Of a DNA stretch of 64,000 bases, positions 17,444 through 26,539 are shown one piece after another; the first letter of the stretch is position 1, and every line of letters begins with the position of its first letter. The position numbers were made by a program, and so were the translations under genes. The stretch comes from Methanosarcina sp. MTP4 (GTDB lineage Archaea > Halobacteriota > Methanosarcinia > Methanosarcinales > Methanosarcinaceae): positions 3,124,808 through 3,188,807 of the forward strand of contig NZ_CP009505.1 of assembly GCF_000970045.1 (NCBI RefSeq), in the 5' to 3' direction. The notes beneath the pieces were generated by a model. It saw nothing but the letters and a program-made list of their open reading frames with translations. It did not search any database and was not told where the DNA came from.

Positions 17444-17926
17444 TTGATCAGAACTTGCAGAGAGAGCGAACTTGAAGACCTTGTAAGGATATGGTATGAA
17501 GCATCCGTACTTTCGCATGCCTTTATGCCCGCGGAGTTCTGGGCGGAACAGAGGGGTGCAATGAAAGATACCTATCTGCCTGCTGTAGAAAACTGGGTTT
17601 TTGAGGAAGATGAGGAAGTTCAGGGTTTCATTTCCCTGATCAACGGAAGAATATGCGCCCTCTTTGTCAAACCCGGAATGCAGGGGAAAGGGATAGGAAC
17701 AGCACTTATCAAACATGCTAAAACCCTGAAAGGAAACCTTTCTCTTAAAGTATACCTGGAAAACGGAAATGCCCTTCATTTTTACGAAAAATGCGGTTTT
17801 GTGCCCGTTTCCGAAGAAACGGACGAATACACCGGGTTCAAACAGCTTTTGATGAAACTGGAAGAGAAGAGGCAGCCAGGGGAGCCACAACTCCTTTCCA
17901 GAACCGAAGAACTTACGGGTTTTTGA
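17444..17926 (+). CDS. GNAT-family N-acetyltransferase (YjaB-like)
   Basis: 160 residues from TTG 17444, placed so that the first residues IRTCRESELEDLVRIW match the start of the GNAT fold. The acetyl-CoA pyrophosphate loop is seen as LFVKPGMQGKGIGTALI (about 75-91), matching the Q/RxxGxG/A motif, and the C-terminal ALHFYEKCGFVPVSE is the conserved beta-bulge/Tyr segment. The N-terminal HAFMPAEFW and YLPAVENWVFEE resemble YjaB-type enzymes. The substrate is unknown. A Pro/Gln/Leu-rich tail after residue 145 is not part of the domain. Confidence 0.88.
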   Translation: MIRTCRESELEDLVRIWYEASVLSHAFMPAEFWAEQRGAMKDTYLPAVENWVFEEDEEVQGFISLINGRICALFVKPGMQGKGIGTALIKHAKTLKGNLSLKVYLENGNALHFYEKCGFVPVSEETDEYTGFKQLLMKLEEKRQPGEPQLLSRTEELTGF

Positions 17927-18519
17927 CCCGATTTTTTGCCCCTTACAGTGGCCCGAACTGAACAGGGTCTGATCGAATTTTCAGCAGGGAAAAAAGAAAC
18001 CTTGCACCTGATTACCAAAAAACCCGGTCCTGCGGCTATTTCAAAAACTGAGCCTCAATAATTAAACAGTTTTCACCGAAAAGTTTAAATAGTAAGAATA
18101 CTAACTATAGGATAGTAACTGAATGGCATAACCACCATATAGTAACCCCCAGCAGTAACTGTATGGTAGTATCCACCAGTTAACTCATAAAAGCGACCTA
18201 CAAGATACAGATCGAAGGCGGGATTACCGTCTTCAAAAAAAGTCCGCTTCCGCAAGGACGCGGATAAAAAGTTCCAAACTCCCATGCCATCGTGCCTGCG
18301 AAAACGGAAAAATGACATTAATTTCAGTAACGAATCTCCATCCCTCGGCTGAAGCTCTCCGTTTTCACAGGCAGCCTCCTGTGGCAAGGAAAAAAACGGC
18401 ATCAAAAATAACCTTACATTCACCCAAATTCAACGAAAAACTGCGATTAAAAGAAAATCCAGAAATCAAATCATCCAGAAATCAAATCATCCAGAAATCA
18501 AACACAGAGGACATCGTAA
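17927..18519. other. Intergenic with short repeats upstream of hsp20
   Basis: No convincing gene. A frame on the minus strand (18085-18423) looks random. Near 18100-18185 the words TAGTAAC and ACTGTATGG recur. At 18458-18505 a 17-base unit ATCCAGAAATCAAATC is present three times directly in front of the hsp20 ribosome site, so it would fall in the promoter or leader of that gene. Confidence 0.45.
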
Positions 18520-18978
18520 ATGAAACTGCCAATCAAAAGAACACCACGTGACGTATACACCTGGGACCCGTTTGATGAGATCAGAAAAATGCAGGAATAT
18601 ATGGACCAGATGTTCAGGACTTTCCCGGCTCTTGAAAACAGGGTAGGCGGAGATGTCTTATCCCCCCTCACAGATGTGATGGAGGAGGATGACAGAGTGG
18701 TCGTCACGACTGACATGCCAGGTATTGAGAAAGAAGGCATCGAACTGAGCCTGAAAGACAATGCCCTGGTAATCAGTGCAGGCCACGGAAAAGAAGAGGA
18801 TAGCGAAAAGGAAGGCTACATCCGAAAAGAGCGCACCTACACCCGCTACCACCGGGAAATCCTCCTTCCGGAAGGCGTAAGCGAAGAAGGGGCAAGCGCC
18901 AAACTTCACAACGGGGTCTTAACAGTCACTCTCCCGAAACTGAAAAAAGAAGCCGGAAAGAAGATCCGGATCGAGTGA
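18520..18978 (+). CDS. Hsp20 small heat shock protein
   Basis: 152 residues; GAGGA lies eight bases before the ATG. The first 45 residues form the variable N-terminal arm with the DPFDEIRKMQEYMDQMF helix typical of archaeal Hsp20. Residues about 48-140 are the alpha-crystallin domain: PLTDVMEEDDRVVVTTDMPG, then LPEGVSEEGASAKLHNGVLTVTLPK. The C-terminal tail carries IRIE, the I-x-I motif used for oligomer assembly. It acts as an ATP-independent chaperone in the cytoplasm. It stands alone and a second, shorter Hsp20-like protein is at 31855. Confidence 0.94.
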   Translation: MKLPIKRTPRDVYTWDPFDEIRKMQEYMDQMFRTFPALENRVGGDVLSPLTDVMEEDDRVVVTTDMPGIEKEGIELSLKDNALVISAGHGKEEDSEKEGYIRKERTYTRYHREILLPEGVSEEGASAKLHNGVLTVTLPKLKKEAGKKIRIE

Positions 18979-19194
18979 GAAGCGACTGCTATAACCAGAG
19001 GTACTGCTAAGAAAATTGCTGCCTCAAAAACCACAACACGATGAAAACGATAGATCCGATAAGGCCAGGTAAAACAGTACCGATAAAACCACCAAAACCA
19101 CTAAAACCACATCTGCCGAAAGGACTTGCAGGTTATCAAACCTGCGGGCCAACCTTCCCGACGATTAACCCTTCATACTCAAATCCGGCACTAA
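18979..19194. other. Intergenic; GC-rich hairpin after hsp20
   Basis: No gene seen. GCAGGTT and AACCTGC at about 19128-19146 form a 7-base stem with a 4-base loop. It could mark the hsp20 transcript end, but no T-run follows. Confidence 0.35.
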
Positions 19195-19390
19195 CTTCGA
19201 TTTCGATCCACTGAATTCAATCCACTACAAAAACGGCACACCACTAAAAACGATCAAAAACGTGTCAGACCCACTGAATTCAATCCACCACTAAAAGCAA
19301 TCCACCACTAAAAGCAATCCACCACTAAAAGCAATTCACCACTAAAAGCAATCCACCACTGAATTCAATCCACTACAAAAAGCAACTCAA
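19195..19390. repeat. 17-base tandem repeat CAATCCACCACTAAAAG and relatives
   Basis: Four close copies of CAATCCACCACTAAAAG flanked by CACTGAATTCAATCCAC-type relatives at both ends, all downstream of hsp20 and upstream of MITE copy B. Non-coding. Confidence 0.85.
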
Positions 19391-19528
19391 ACCTCAAATC
19401 GTCAAGAAAAGATAAAGCCATCGAAAAACTCCTGTGCTAAAAAACGGATTTTCCTCCTACCATTTCCTCCTACCTTTTTTCTCTATTTTTTATTTTTTTT
19501 GTGTATCCACTTTTTTGGTGCTTCCTCA

Positions 19529-19694
19529 ATATAGTTAAGACCCCAAATTTCTTTCACCAATCACAAGTGAAAGTTTAACCACAGAAAGCACGGAAAACAC
19601 GGAATAAAGAAAATAGAAGCACAATCCTTCCGTGCTTTCGGTGTCTTCCGTGTTATAATGTAAGTGTAAATATTTACGTTCAGGACTATAGTTT
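19529..19694 (+). mobile_element. MITE-like element, copy B
   Basis: Runs from TATAGTTAAGACCCC to AGGACTATAG. The interior has the same 26-base inverted arms (AACCACAGAAAGCACGG and its near complement CCGTGTCTTCCGTG) and the CACAATCCTTCCG centre as copies A and C. The orientation is opposite to copy A. Confidence 0.82.
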
Positions 19695-19972
19695 ACTGTA
19701 TTTTCAATATAATACTCAATGGTTTCAAAAACTGAACTATCAGATCCTTCTCCAAGATGCTGTTTTACAGATATGTGGATTTTAAGCCTGCCGAGCAAGG
19801 AGGACAGCGAATGAATTTTTCCGCATGCTGAATTCAGGAAAAGGTTGGAAATGTGAGATGGATGTTGACCAGGTTTAAACTGTAATTTATATGTATTCTA
19901 CCACCCTTTCAGGTATTTTCGTATTCAGGATGAAGTCTCTTCTTATTCTGGAAATTAAGAGTGCCAATAGCA

Positions 19973-19985
19973 AAAATATATATTA
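19973..19985 (+). promoter_or_regulatory. TATA box giving a probably leaderless mRNA
   Basis: AAAATATATATTA is about 30 bases before ATG 20009. Archaeal transcription would then start at or next to the ATG. No ribosome site precedes the ATG. Confidence 0.55.
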
Positions 19986-20008
19986 TCCTAATCGTTCTAT
20001 TTTTCTAC

Positions 20009-21175
20009 ATGGATGAATTAATTAAAAAACTTTTGAAGACAAGAGATGTTTGCAAAAGGCGTTCAATATTAGAGAAGGAAGGAATAGATAAAGATGAAAT
20101 TGAAGAAATATTGAACCTAGTTCATTTACAAATTAAAGGCAAGCTAAAATTCCCTCGAGCAAATTTAATGAAATTTAGCAGGGAAGGGCTTGCTCAGGCT
20201 TCTTCTAAGTATTTGGCTGAATACAGAACCTGGAAAATAAGAAATAAACTGGATGAAGTTCCGAATTGTTTAGACGTTTGTTGCGGTATTGGAGGGGATT
20301 CAATTGCAATGGCGACCAGATGGAAAGTTGTTGCAGTTGAAAAGGATAAAGATACAATTGATATGGCAAAACACAATATGAGAGTATATAACTTAGAAAA
20401 AAACATTGATTTTGTTCAGGGAGATATTAATAAGTTAATTGAAGATAGGAATTTCCTTGACAAAGTAAGGAATGTAAATTGTATCTTTTTTGATCCTGCT
20501 AGAAGGGCTAAAGAAGGGCGGACTGTAAAAGTTGAAGAATATGCACCCCCGTTATCTTTTGTTGAGAAACTTCAGGCAATTTCACCAAATATTTGTGTAA
20601 AGATATCTCCCGGGACAGACCTGTATAGAATCAAATACGATTGTGATATCGAAGTCGTGTCTTACAAAGGGGAAGTTAAAGAAGTAATGTTGTGGTTTGG
20701 AAATTTTAAAGAAAAACCTGAAAGCAATCAAATCTTAGCAAGCAAATTGCCCGAAAAAATTACACTGATAAAAGACAAAAGTAAACTTAACGTCCTTCAA
20801 TCCGAACCTAAAAAATATTTATATGAACCCGACCCTGCATTTATTAAAGCACATCTAATTGATGATTTGGCTAAAGAATTCGGGTTAAACCTTATAGATA
20901 CTAAGATCGCGTATTTAACAGGAAATGAAAAAATAGAAACTCCTCTTCTTAATCGCTATTCGGTCAAAAGAGTGTTAAATCCAGCGTTCGAAAAAATCAA
21001 TAGTAGTTTGTCTGAACTAAATATTGGAAGACTAGATTTTAAAGCAAGAGGAGTGAAGGTTGATTTGCATAATATCCATAGAAAAATTCGTGGAAAAGGA
21101 AGAAATGAAGGACTTGTAATATTTACTAAGGTTAATAGAGAAAATCAAGCAATTATTTGTATGTATGATAGATAA
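20009..21175 (+). CDS. Class I SAM-dependent methyltransferase with THUMP-like C-terminal domain
   Basis: 388 residues from ATG 20009; an in-frame ATG 16 codons earlier lies within the TATA box and is rejected. The N-terminal helical part (1-85) is followed by a Rossmann methyltransferase core: CLDVCCGIGGDSIAMA (SAM loop), VVAVEKDKDTIDMA, DFVQGDI and the catalytic-loop-like NCIFFDPARR. The C-terminal quarter, with YLYEPDPAFIKAHL, SVKRVLNP and DFKARGV, matches the THUMP-like domain found with such enzymes. The likely substrate is an RNA, but the site is unknown. Codons are strikingly AT-rich compared with neighbours and the gene sits between a MITE and hairpin repeats, consistent with horizontal acquisition. 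Confidence 0.88.
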   Translation: MDELIKKLLKTRDVCKRRSILEKEGIDKDEIEEILNLVHLQIKGKLKFPRANLMKFSREGLAQASSKYLAEYRTWKIRNKLDEVPNCLDVCCGIGGDSIAMATRWKVVAVEKDKDTIDMAKHNMRVYNLEKNIDFVQGDINKLIEDRNFLDKVRNVNCIFFDPARRAKEGRTVKVEEYAPPLSFVEKLQAISPNICVKISPGTDLYRIKYDCDIEVVSYKGEVKEVMLWFGNFKEKPESNQILASKLPEKITLIKDKSKLNVLQSEPKKYLYEPDPAFIKAHLIDDLAKEFGLNLIDTKIAYLTGNEKIETPLLNRYSVKRVLNPAFEKINSSLSELNIGRLDFKARGVKVDLHNIHRKIRGKGRNEGLVIFTKVNRENQAIICMYDR

Positions 21176-21349
21176 TAAGAGTGACTTCTTCTCTTTTTTC
21201 CCATATTTGGCATGTAGATATGAAAATTTAAACATTTTTGGTGCTCATCCATTAATCGGTTGATATTTTCCGGAACCTCAAAATATTGCATATCCCTTGC
21301 TTCTTATAAATTAGAGGAATGCTCGTCTGTTCAGAAAAATCACTCACAT

Positions 21350-21425
21350 GCCAGAAAACCGTTTTTCAATTAAATGCCATAGGAATGCTTCCGCCAGCTT
21401 GCCTGGAGGCCCTCACCAAAAAAAC
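21350..21425 (-). repeat. Hairpin repeat, inverted copy of the element at 26540 and 28310
   Basis: AAAACCGTTTTTCAATTAAATG...CCGCCAGCTTGCCTGG is the reverse complement of the right-hand part of the 26540-26715 element. The near-palindrome CGCCAGCTTGCCTGGAG has the GCTTGC cap common to the family discussed in the findings. Confidence 0.8.
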
Positions 21426-21738
21426 AAAAAAGAGATATGAAAAAACAATATCTATAGACCACATTTACTTCCTTTTATGCACTCTTACCTGTTTTTCGCG
21501 CTGCTTCTATATTTTGCCCTCTTTTTCCAACTTCTTTTATACATTTCTTCCGAATACCTTTTTGCCTATTTTCTCATTTTTTATTCTGTCTACTCTTTAT
21601 TCTGTAAAAGCCGGCCGCCTTCGGCATCTGGAGACAAGAACGACATGAGATGGCTAATTCCGGTTGTCCTGACAACAATCAAGGATTCAGATCCAGCCGT
21701 ATTTTTTATTCAAAAAATCCAGTAAAAGGAGGAGGATT
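21426..21738. other. Intergenic, pyrimidine-rich, no gene seen
   Basis: Plus-strand sequence is T- and C-rich; open frames across it (up to about 21725) are hydrophobic and start inside the hairpin repeat, so I do not accept them. GCCGGCCGCCTTCGGCATC near 21610 is a small GC-rich hairpin. The MFS gene ends at 21739. Confidence 0.4.
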
Positions 21739-22953
21739 TTAGCTTCTTTCGGGCTCTTCGACCTTTTTCATCACCACGAAACCTGCCAGGAGCATGAGAA
21801 GGGCACAGGCGTAAAATGGGGTGACGAAGGTCATGTACCCGGCAAGGAAACCCCCGAATATGGGGCCGATGGCCATCCCCGCGGCCTGGGCTGTGGTGAT
21901 GATGCTGAGTTTCGAACTGGTGAAGGAACCGTTGGAAAGGTCGGCTGCAAGAGCCATAGCAGGGGTGTCGATGGAAGCTACGAGGACGCCCTGGAGAGCC
22001 CGGGCGAAAATGAGCTGGTTTACGCTCGTGACATAACCCATGACCACGACCAGGGGAATGCTCAGGAAAAGCCCGCTTACGATCAGTTTCTTCCTCCCGA
22101 TCCTGTCAGAGAGACTCCCGAGCGGGGTCTGGAAAAGGAGCCTTGCAAAGATGTAGGCTGAAACGGCAACCCCAAGGGAAAGCTCGGAAGCTTCCAGCCG
22201 GACCTCGTATTCGGGGAGAAGAGCGACTATCATCATGATCCCCACCATCATCATAAGCATGGCCCCTGCAAGGGAATAGATGGAAACAAGCCCGTTTCCG
22301 CTGCTTTCTTCGAGAACCGGCTCCCCGGGTCCCCGGGTCTCTTTCACAAAAAGATTTACCAGCACTAAGCTCACAATGCCCAGGAAAGCGCAGAAATGAA
22401 AACCCGCTTCAAAACCGTAATAACTGGCAATTGCCCCCCCTACGATTGGCCCGAGTCCGAACCCGACTCCCCGGATAGTGGTATAGATCCCGACAGCTCT
22501 TCCCCGGTTCTCGGGAGAAGATATGTGAGTGACCATTGCAATGACTGCGGGAATGGTTGCCCCTACGGTTATGCCCTGGAGCAGGCGGATGAAGAGCAAC
22601 TGCTCATAGCCGGTCACATGGGAATAGAGAAAAGAAAAAAACGTATACCCGACCAGCCCGAAGAGAATAAAAGGCCTCCGGCGGTCAATTTTATCAGAAA
22701 AACGCCCAATCAGGGGCTGGGTAATCGCACTGAAAAGCCCGAAAACCGCAGTCACAAGCCCGGCTTTTGCGACCAGGGGAAGCCCGGTAAAAAACGATGA
22801 CCCAAGGTCAGCTATATACAGGGGGATAAGGGCAACCAGCATTCCCGAACCCAGGTCCTCGCAGAACCTGGAAAGGGACAGGACGTAGAGTTCCGGACTT
22901 ATGTCTTCAAAAGAATTCCGGTAGATTTTTCGCTGCGGGAAACAGGTTTTCAT
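21739..22953 (-). CDS. MFS transporter
   Basis: 404 residues with about twelve membrane helices. The loop 2-3 signature is GRFSDKIDRRRPFI and its counterpart in the second half is GSLSDRIGRKKLIV, both forms of the MFS G-x-x-x-D-R-x-G-R-R/K motif. GIYTTIRGVGFGLGPIVGG matches motif C of drug/H+ antiporter-like members. The substrate cannot be told from the sequence; drug or small-metabolite efflux is the usual role. The gene is GC-rich and lies, oddly, between AT-rich accessory genes, so it may be the native gene at this locus. Confidence 0.9.
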   Translation of the reverse strand: MKTCFPQRKIYRNSFEDISPELYVLSLSRFCEDLGSGMLVALIPLYIADLGSSFFTGLPLVAKAGLVTAVFGLFSAITQPLIGRFSDKIDRRRPFILFGLVGYTFFSFLYSHVTGYEQLLFIRLLQGITVGATIPAVIAMVTHISSPENRGRAVGIYTTIRGVGFGLGPIVGGAIASYYGFEAGFHFCAFLGIVSLVLVNLFVKETRGPGEPVLEESSGNGLVSIYSLAGAMLMMMVGIMMIVALLPEYEVRLEASELSLGVAVSAYIFARLLFQTPLGSLSDRIGRKKLIVSGLFLSIPLVVVMGYVTSVNQLIFARALQGVLVASIDTPAMALAADLSNGSFTSSKLSIITTAQAAGMAIGPIFGGFLAGYMTFVTPFYACALLMLLAGFVVMKKVEEPERS

Positions 22954-23208
22954 TCTTATTCTCGGGTTTATTTATAAAGTCTGTAAGATTTAACTGTTAT
23001 ATCATGGGGTATAAAAGATTATATTTTGAAGCTAGTTTAATAGTCATCGATTTTGTTCTAATTACGTTGATGATAATAAAAAATTGAAAAATGGTAAAGT
23101 GGGCGTTAACCTTATGTGCACAAATTCTTTTTGGGTGCAGGAGATAATCTATCAGGACCATCCCAAAATCGGAAATTTTTTTATTTAGTAAAACACCATA
23201 TAGAAATC

Positions 23209-23730
23209 ATGACAGAGGGGTCCAGAAATATTGGCACTCAAATTTTAGTAGGTGTTGTTGTCATAGTTGCGGCGAGTTTAGTTGTTGAACTAATTAATGC
23301 ACCCCAAATTATTCCAGTAGAAGATAACTATGGTAATATTGTACCAGAAACTATCACATTTAATACCAACGGGGAAGTTTCAGATGGATTTTCATTAATG
23401 CTCAGAAATACTGGAGACGATGATGGGAATATCTATGTGAAAATAAGATCTGATGAAATACTCTCAAGAACTGATAATAGAGAGAACTTTGAAACAACTA
23501 GTGAAAAAATCTACTTCGTAGAAAGAAAACAAAACGCACGGTTTAATTTTGACTTGAAATTGAATGAAAATGCAGAAAACATTGATAACTTCACCATAAC
23601 TGTAACTTGTGGTTGGACTAAAATAATGAATGGAAAAACTCTTAACAGTCACGACACGGGCACTCAAGTTTTCATGTATAAAAAAGTAAGTAATTCTTGG
23701 GAAAGAAATAGCAAATATGTACTATCATGA
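23209..23730 (+). CDS. Membrane-anchored surface protein, unknown
   Basis: 173 residues from ATG 23209. A TTTTATTTAGTA box about 25 bases upstream points to a leaderless mRNA; an in-frame start at 23116 would add 31 residues upstream of that box. Residues about 9-28 (TQILVGVVVIVAASLVVELI) form one membrane helix, and the rest is a beta-rich, Asn- and Asp-rich extracytoplasmic domain that resembles a CARDB/Ig-like fold (SDGFSLMLRNTGDDDGNIYVKI). No family recognised. AT-rich like the next genes. Confidence 0.7.
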   Translation: MTEGSRNIGTQILVGVVVIVAASLVVELINAPQIIPVEDNYGNIVPETITFNTNGEVSDGFSLMLRNTGDDDGNIYVKIRSDEILSRTDNRENFETTSEKIYFVERKQNARFNFDLKLNENAENIDNFTITVTCGWTKIMNGKTLNSHDTGTQVFMYKKVSNSWERNSKYVLS

Positions 23731-23945
23731 TTAAGCTGTGGAGAAATTGCATGATCTTTTTTCGATATTCTGCTCGGATCCTGGCTAGACCCCCCTTTCC
23801 AAATACTCCAGAATCCCATTTCATGCCGTCCCAGAGGCTCTGTGGGAGGGGTGAGTGTTAAAGTCTTAATTTTAGAAGAAACTGTAATGGAAACAAGTTC
23901 CAGTGAATATAAGGCTTGGTTATTTGTTAACTATGAAATGCAAAA

Positions 23946-25340
23946 TTATAATCCTAGTTGTGTTTTTATATAATTAACTGCTCCAAATAACATAGGTATC
24001 TTGCTAACATTCTGCAATAGTATGCCACTCTCTTGGATAAAATTTTTTACTAATGATATATCAGAGTTAACTTTTTCAAGTTCATCTAATGCTCTCTTAA
24101 TTGTATTTTTGATTTTTACTTTTTCACTTGTTTCAACATCTAAGTCATCTACATTTTCAATTACCTTGCTCAGAGTAATAATAAGTTCATTTTTATGTTC
24201 ACTATTTAACTGTATAGTAGTCCCTGTTGAATTTGATACAAATGAATTGTTCCCATAATTATTTCCCACATGACCATAATTATTTCCTATGTATGTCACA
24301 TTAATATCCTCTTTTTTTGATAGGCCTTCCTTGAGAATCCATATATCTTTGCTAACAATAAATTTGTATGTCCCCCCAAATTTCTTAAATATGAAATAAA
24401 AATCAATTTTATCATTAGAGCTAATATTTTGGATTTCCTTCTCAAGATCATCTTCAATGTAAATATGGTACGTTTTGTAATTTTCAATTTCTACTTCTTT
24501 ATTGAATAAACATTTATCATTATAGTTTATAAATAAATTACAGTTAGATAATGAACCATAACCATCATTAACAAAAGATATTTTTCCATCTTTTATTGTC
24601 ACATCTGTTATTAATGGAAAAAACAAATAGCCATATTTCTCAAAAAGAAGCTCATCATAATTATTCGGTTTTAAATTAGTTTTGTATGGTAAATATCGTT
24701 CCACATTATCATTGGAATAAACCATTTGTACAACATCTTTAATTTTAAAATCTGTATAATGTTGATACACACGATTCAATTTTGATATAATTGAACCAAT
24801 ATCATCAGGCTCATATTCAGACTCAATTAAAAGTTTTGTATACTTTTCCTCCAATAAATCTAAAATATCAACATCATAATTTTCTATAAATGTTATGGAA
24901 ACAATCGACTTCAAATCTTTTCCAACAACAATATTTCCAGTTGGAGTAGATAAGTCAACCTCTTCAATTAATCTATTATTGACAATTATCCACACACAAT
25001 TGTAAAATAATCGCATCCAAACGCTATTTAATTCATCCACTCTTCCAGCATAATTTTTTACAATCAATTTCATTGTAGTTTTCATGAATAAATATGATAG
25101 GCATATTGTTGAATTCTCGATAGTCCAGTTCATTAACCGAACATAAAAATCGATATCTTTATTTGCTACATTTGACATTTTTTCAATAATTAAGCTCCTA
25201 TAATCAGAGTTTGAAATGTTATTAGAAACGATTTCATCTAATTCTAGAGCTAAATCATCTAAAGCAAGCCCCTTGTATCGATCTTCAAGCATTCTTTGAA
25301 AAATACATGAGATTTCATCAATTTCAGTCAATGGGGACAC
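23946..25340 (-). CDS. Unknown protein B of an overlapping AT-rich gene pair; helical, beta-sandwich and GNNYG-linked C-terminal parts
   Basis: 464 residues, not recognised. GTG 25340 is the longest start; TTG 25331 has a GGTG six bases upstream and may be the real one. Residues 1-200 are helical. About 245-335 look like a beta sandwich (VTIKDGKISFVNDGYGS..., YKTYHIYIEDD, FGGTYKFIVSKD). Residues 350-372 are a Gly/Asn linker with two GNNYG words (352-356 and 359-363). Residues 380-464 form a charged helical module ending in SKIPMLFGAVNYIKTQLGL. Such Gly/Asn linkers between a recognition region and a short helical module occur in prokaryotic conflict proteins, but that comparison is from memory. 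The 17-base overlap with protein A means translational coupling. Confidence 0.75.
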   Translation of the reverse strand: MSPLTEIDEISCIFQRMLEDRYKGLALDDLALELDEIVSNNISNSDYRSLIIEKMSNVANKDIDFYVRLMNWTIENSTICLSYLFMKTTMKLIVKNYAGRVDELNSVWMRLFYNCVWIIVNNRLIEEVDLSTPTGNIVVGKDLKSIVSITFIENYDVDILDLLEEKYTKLLIESEYEPDDIGSIISKLNRVYQHYTDFKIKDVVQMVYSNDNVERYLPYKTNLKPNNYDELLFEKYGYLFFPLITDVTIKDGKISFVNDGYGSLSNCNLFINYNDKCLFNKEVEIENYKTYHIYIEDDLEKEIQNISSNDKIDFYFIFKKFGGTYKFIVSKDIWILKEGLSKKEDINVTYIGNNYGHVGNNYGNNSFVSNSTGTTIQLNSEHKNELIITLSKVIENVDDLDVETSEKVKIKNTIKRALDELEKVNSDISLVKNFIQESGILLQNVSKIPMLFGAVNYIKTQLGL

Positions 25341-26259
25341 CAGATAAAATATCTAACGATGTTTGATTGTGAGCAATTTTATGCTTTGTAGGCAAGCAGT
25401 AAAGCTCCTTACTAACAATCTCATCATATATCTTTCTTGCATATTCATAGAACTTAATCTCAATTTCATCATCTGAATCTAAGTCAATCCATGAAAGTTT
25501 AGGAAATTCTAATTCAATCTTACCTTTGCCATTAATTTCAAATTTTATTTCATATTCTTTTCCTAAATCATCATGCCCAGAGACTATACTTGATTTGAAA
25601 CCTGTTATAATTATATTATTAGTTTCCTTAAGCTCTTTTATTCTTACAGCATTGGGATCCAATATATTATGAGTTTCAGATTTATAGTCTGCTTGTTGAG
25701 TTGTTCCAAAACCCAGTTCTTTTACAGGATTAAAACTTATCTCAAATAAATTATTTTCAAATTTATCAAAACATAATTTTCTTAATTCCCATTCATTAAA
25801 TCCCAATTGTTTTGGTTGAGAGCTTGTTAAAAAATATTTATATTGTGAAAAAAGACGCTCATTTTTAATACTTCCCCCATTGAAGACAAGTAAATTAAGA
25901 TAGTTATTTTCGTCTGGAAAATTATCTACATGTAGAGTAGATACGATTAAATTTTTTATTTTGAAGGAATTCCTTGATAAATATTCTTTTGTTTGAGGGT
26001 CAAATGCAGCACTTGAATGACGTCGATCGCCCATTTTAGCAAATAACAGATGAATACTTTTTTGATTTTTTTTGACGTCAATACATCCAAATTCACGTCC
26101 ACTTTTCAGTAAGTTTTTTTTGAAGTGTTGACTCATTTTATCTGAATCAAATGAGTACTTAGTTTCATATCTAAGAATTGATAATTTTTTATGTGCATTG
26201 ATATCAAAAGATGCATTATCAGGTTCCCATTCAAAAGGTAAATCTGCTTCAAAAGTCAT
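25324..26259 (-). CDS. Unknown protein A of an overlapping AT-rich gene pair
   Basis: 311 residues, no family recognised. ATG 26259 is about 25 bases from the box TTATAAAAATG (26277-26288), so the message is probably leaderless. No signal peptide or membrane helix is seen. The protein mixes charged helices and strands; notable are KNQKSIHLLFAKMGDRRHSSAAF (about 63-85), SSQPKQLGFNEWELRKLCF, and NIIITGFKSSIVSGHDD. No nuclease, NTPase, kinase or HTH motif can be named. It is the first gene of the two-gene unit with protein B and is strongly AT-rich, unlike the housekeeping genes around the region. Confidence 0.75.
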   Translation of the reverse strand: MTFEADLPFEWEPDNASFDINAHKKLSILRYETKYSFDSDKMSQHFKKNLLKSGREFGCIDVKKNQKSIHLLFAKMGDRRHSSAAFDPQTKEYLSRNSFKIKNLIVSTLHVDNFPDENNYLNLLVFNGGSIKNERLFSQYKYFLTSSQPKQLGFNEWELRKLCFDKFENNLFEISFNPVKELGFGTTQQADYKSETHNILDPNAVRIKELKETNNIIITGFKSSIVSGHDDLGKEYEIKFEINGKGKIELEFPKLSWIDLDSDDEIEIKFYEYARKIYDEIVSKELYCLPTKHKIAHNQTSLDILSGVPID

Positions 26260-26276
26260 ATAAACACAACATATTG

Positions 26277-26288
26277 CATTTTTATAAC
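26277..26288 (-). promoter_or_regulatory. TATA box of the A-B gene pair
   Basis: On the minus strand TTATAAAAATGC lies about 25 bases before ATG 26259. This is the only good promoter for the pair; protein B overlaps A and has none of its own. Confidence 0.5.
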
Positions 26289-26539
26289 ATTATGTGTCCA
26301 ATTAATAAAAAGTTTAGTAGTGATAATATCGTTTTTTTAAGTCCAAACCCTGAAGGTTTCTACTACGGTAGGTATTAAATAGAGAAAGTTTTTGGGCTTT
26401 TTGGCCTACTTGAAGAAGCGCTTTGGCTTAATGAATAATTTGGTGCATTATTCCCCGAGAGTGGATAGGACAAACCACTTCTTACGATGTAAGCAAGCAA
26501 GCCAAGCAGAAGGTTGCGAAACTTTCCAAAAAAACCGCA

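Noticed and set aside
18085-18423. 112-codon minus-strand frame upstream of hsp20
   Set aside because: Amino-acid composition and lack of family, start signal or neighbour support suggest chance.
21319-21725. Overlapping plus-strand frames in the spacer before the MFS gene
   Set aside because: They begin inside the inverted hairpin repeat and continue as hydrophobic pyrimidine-rich translation.
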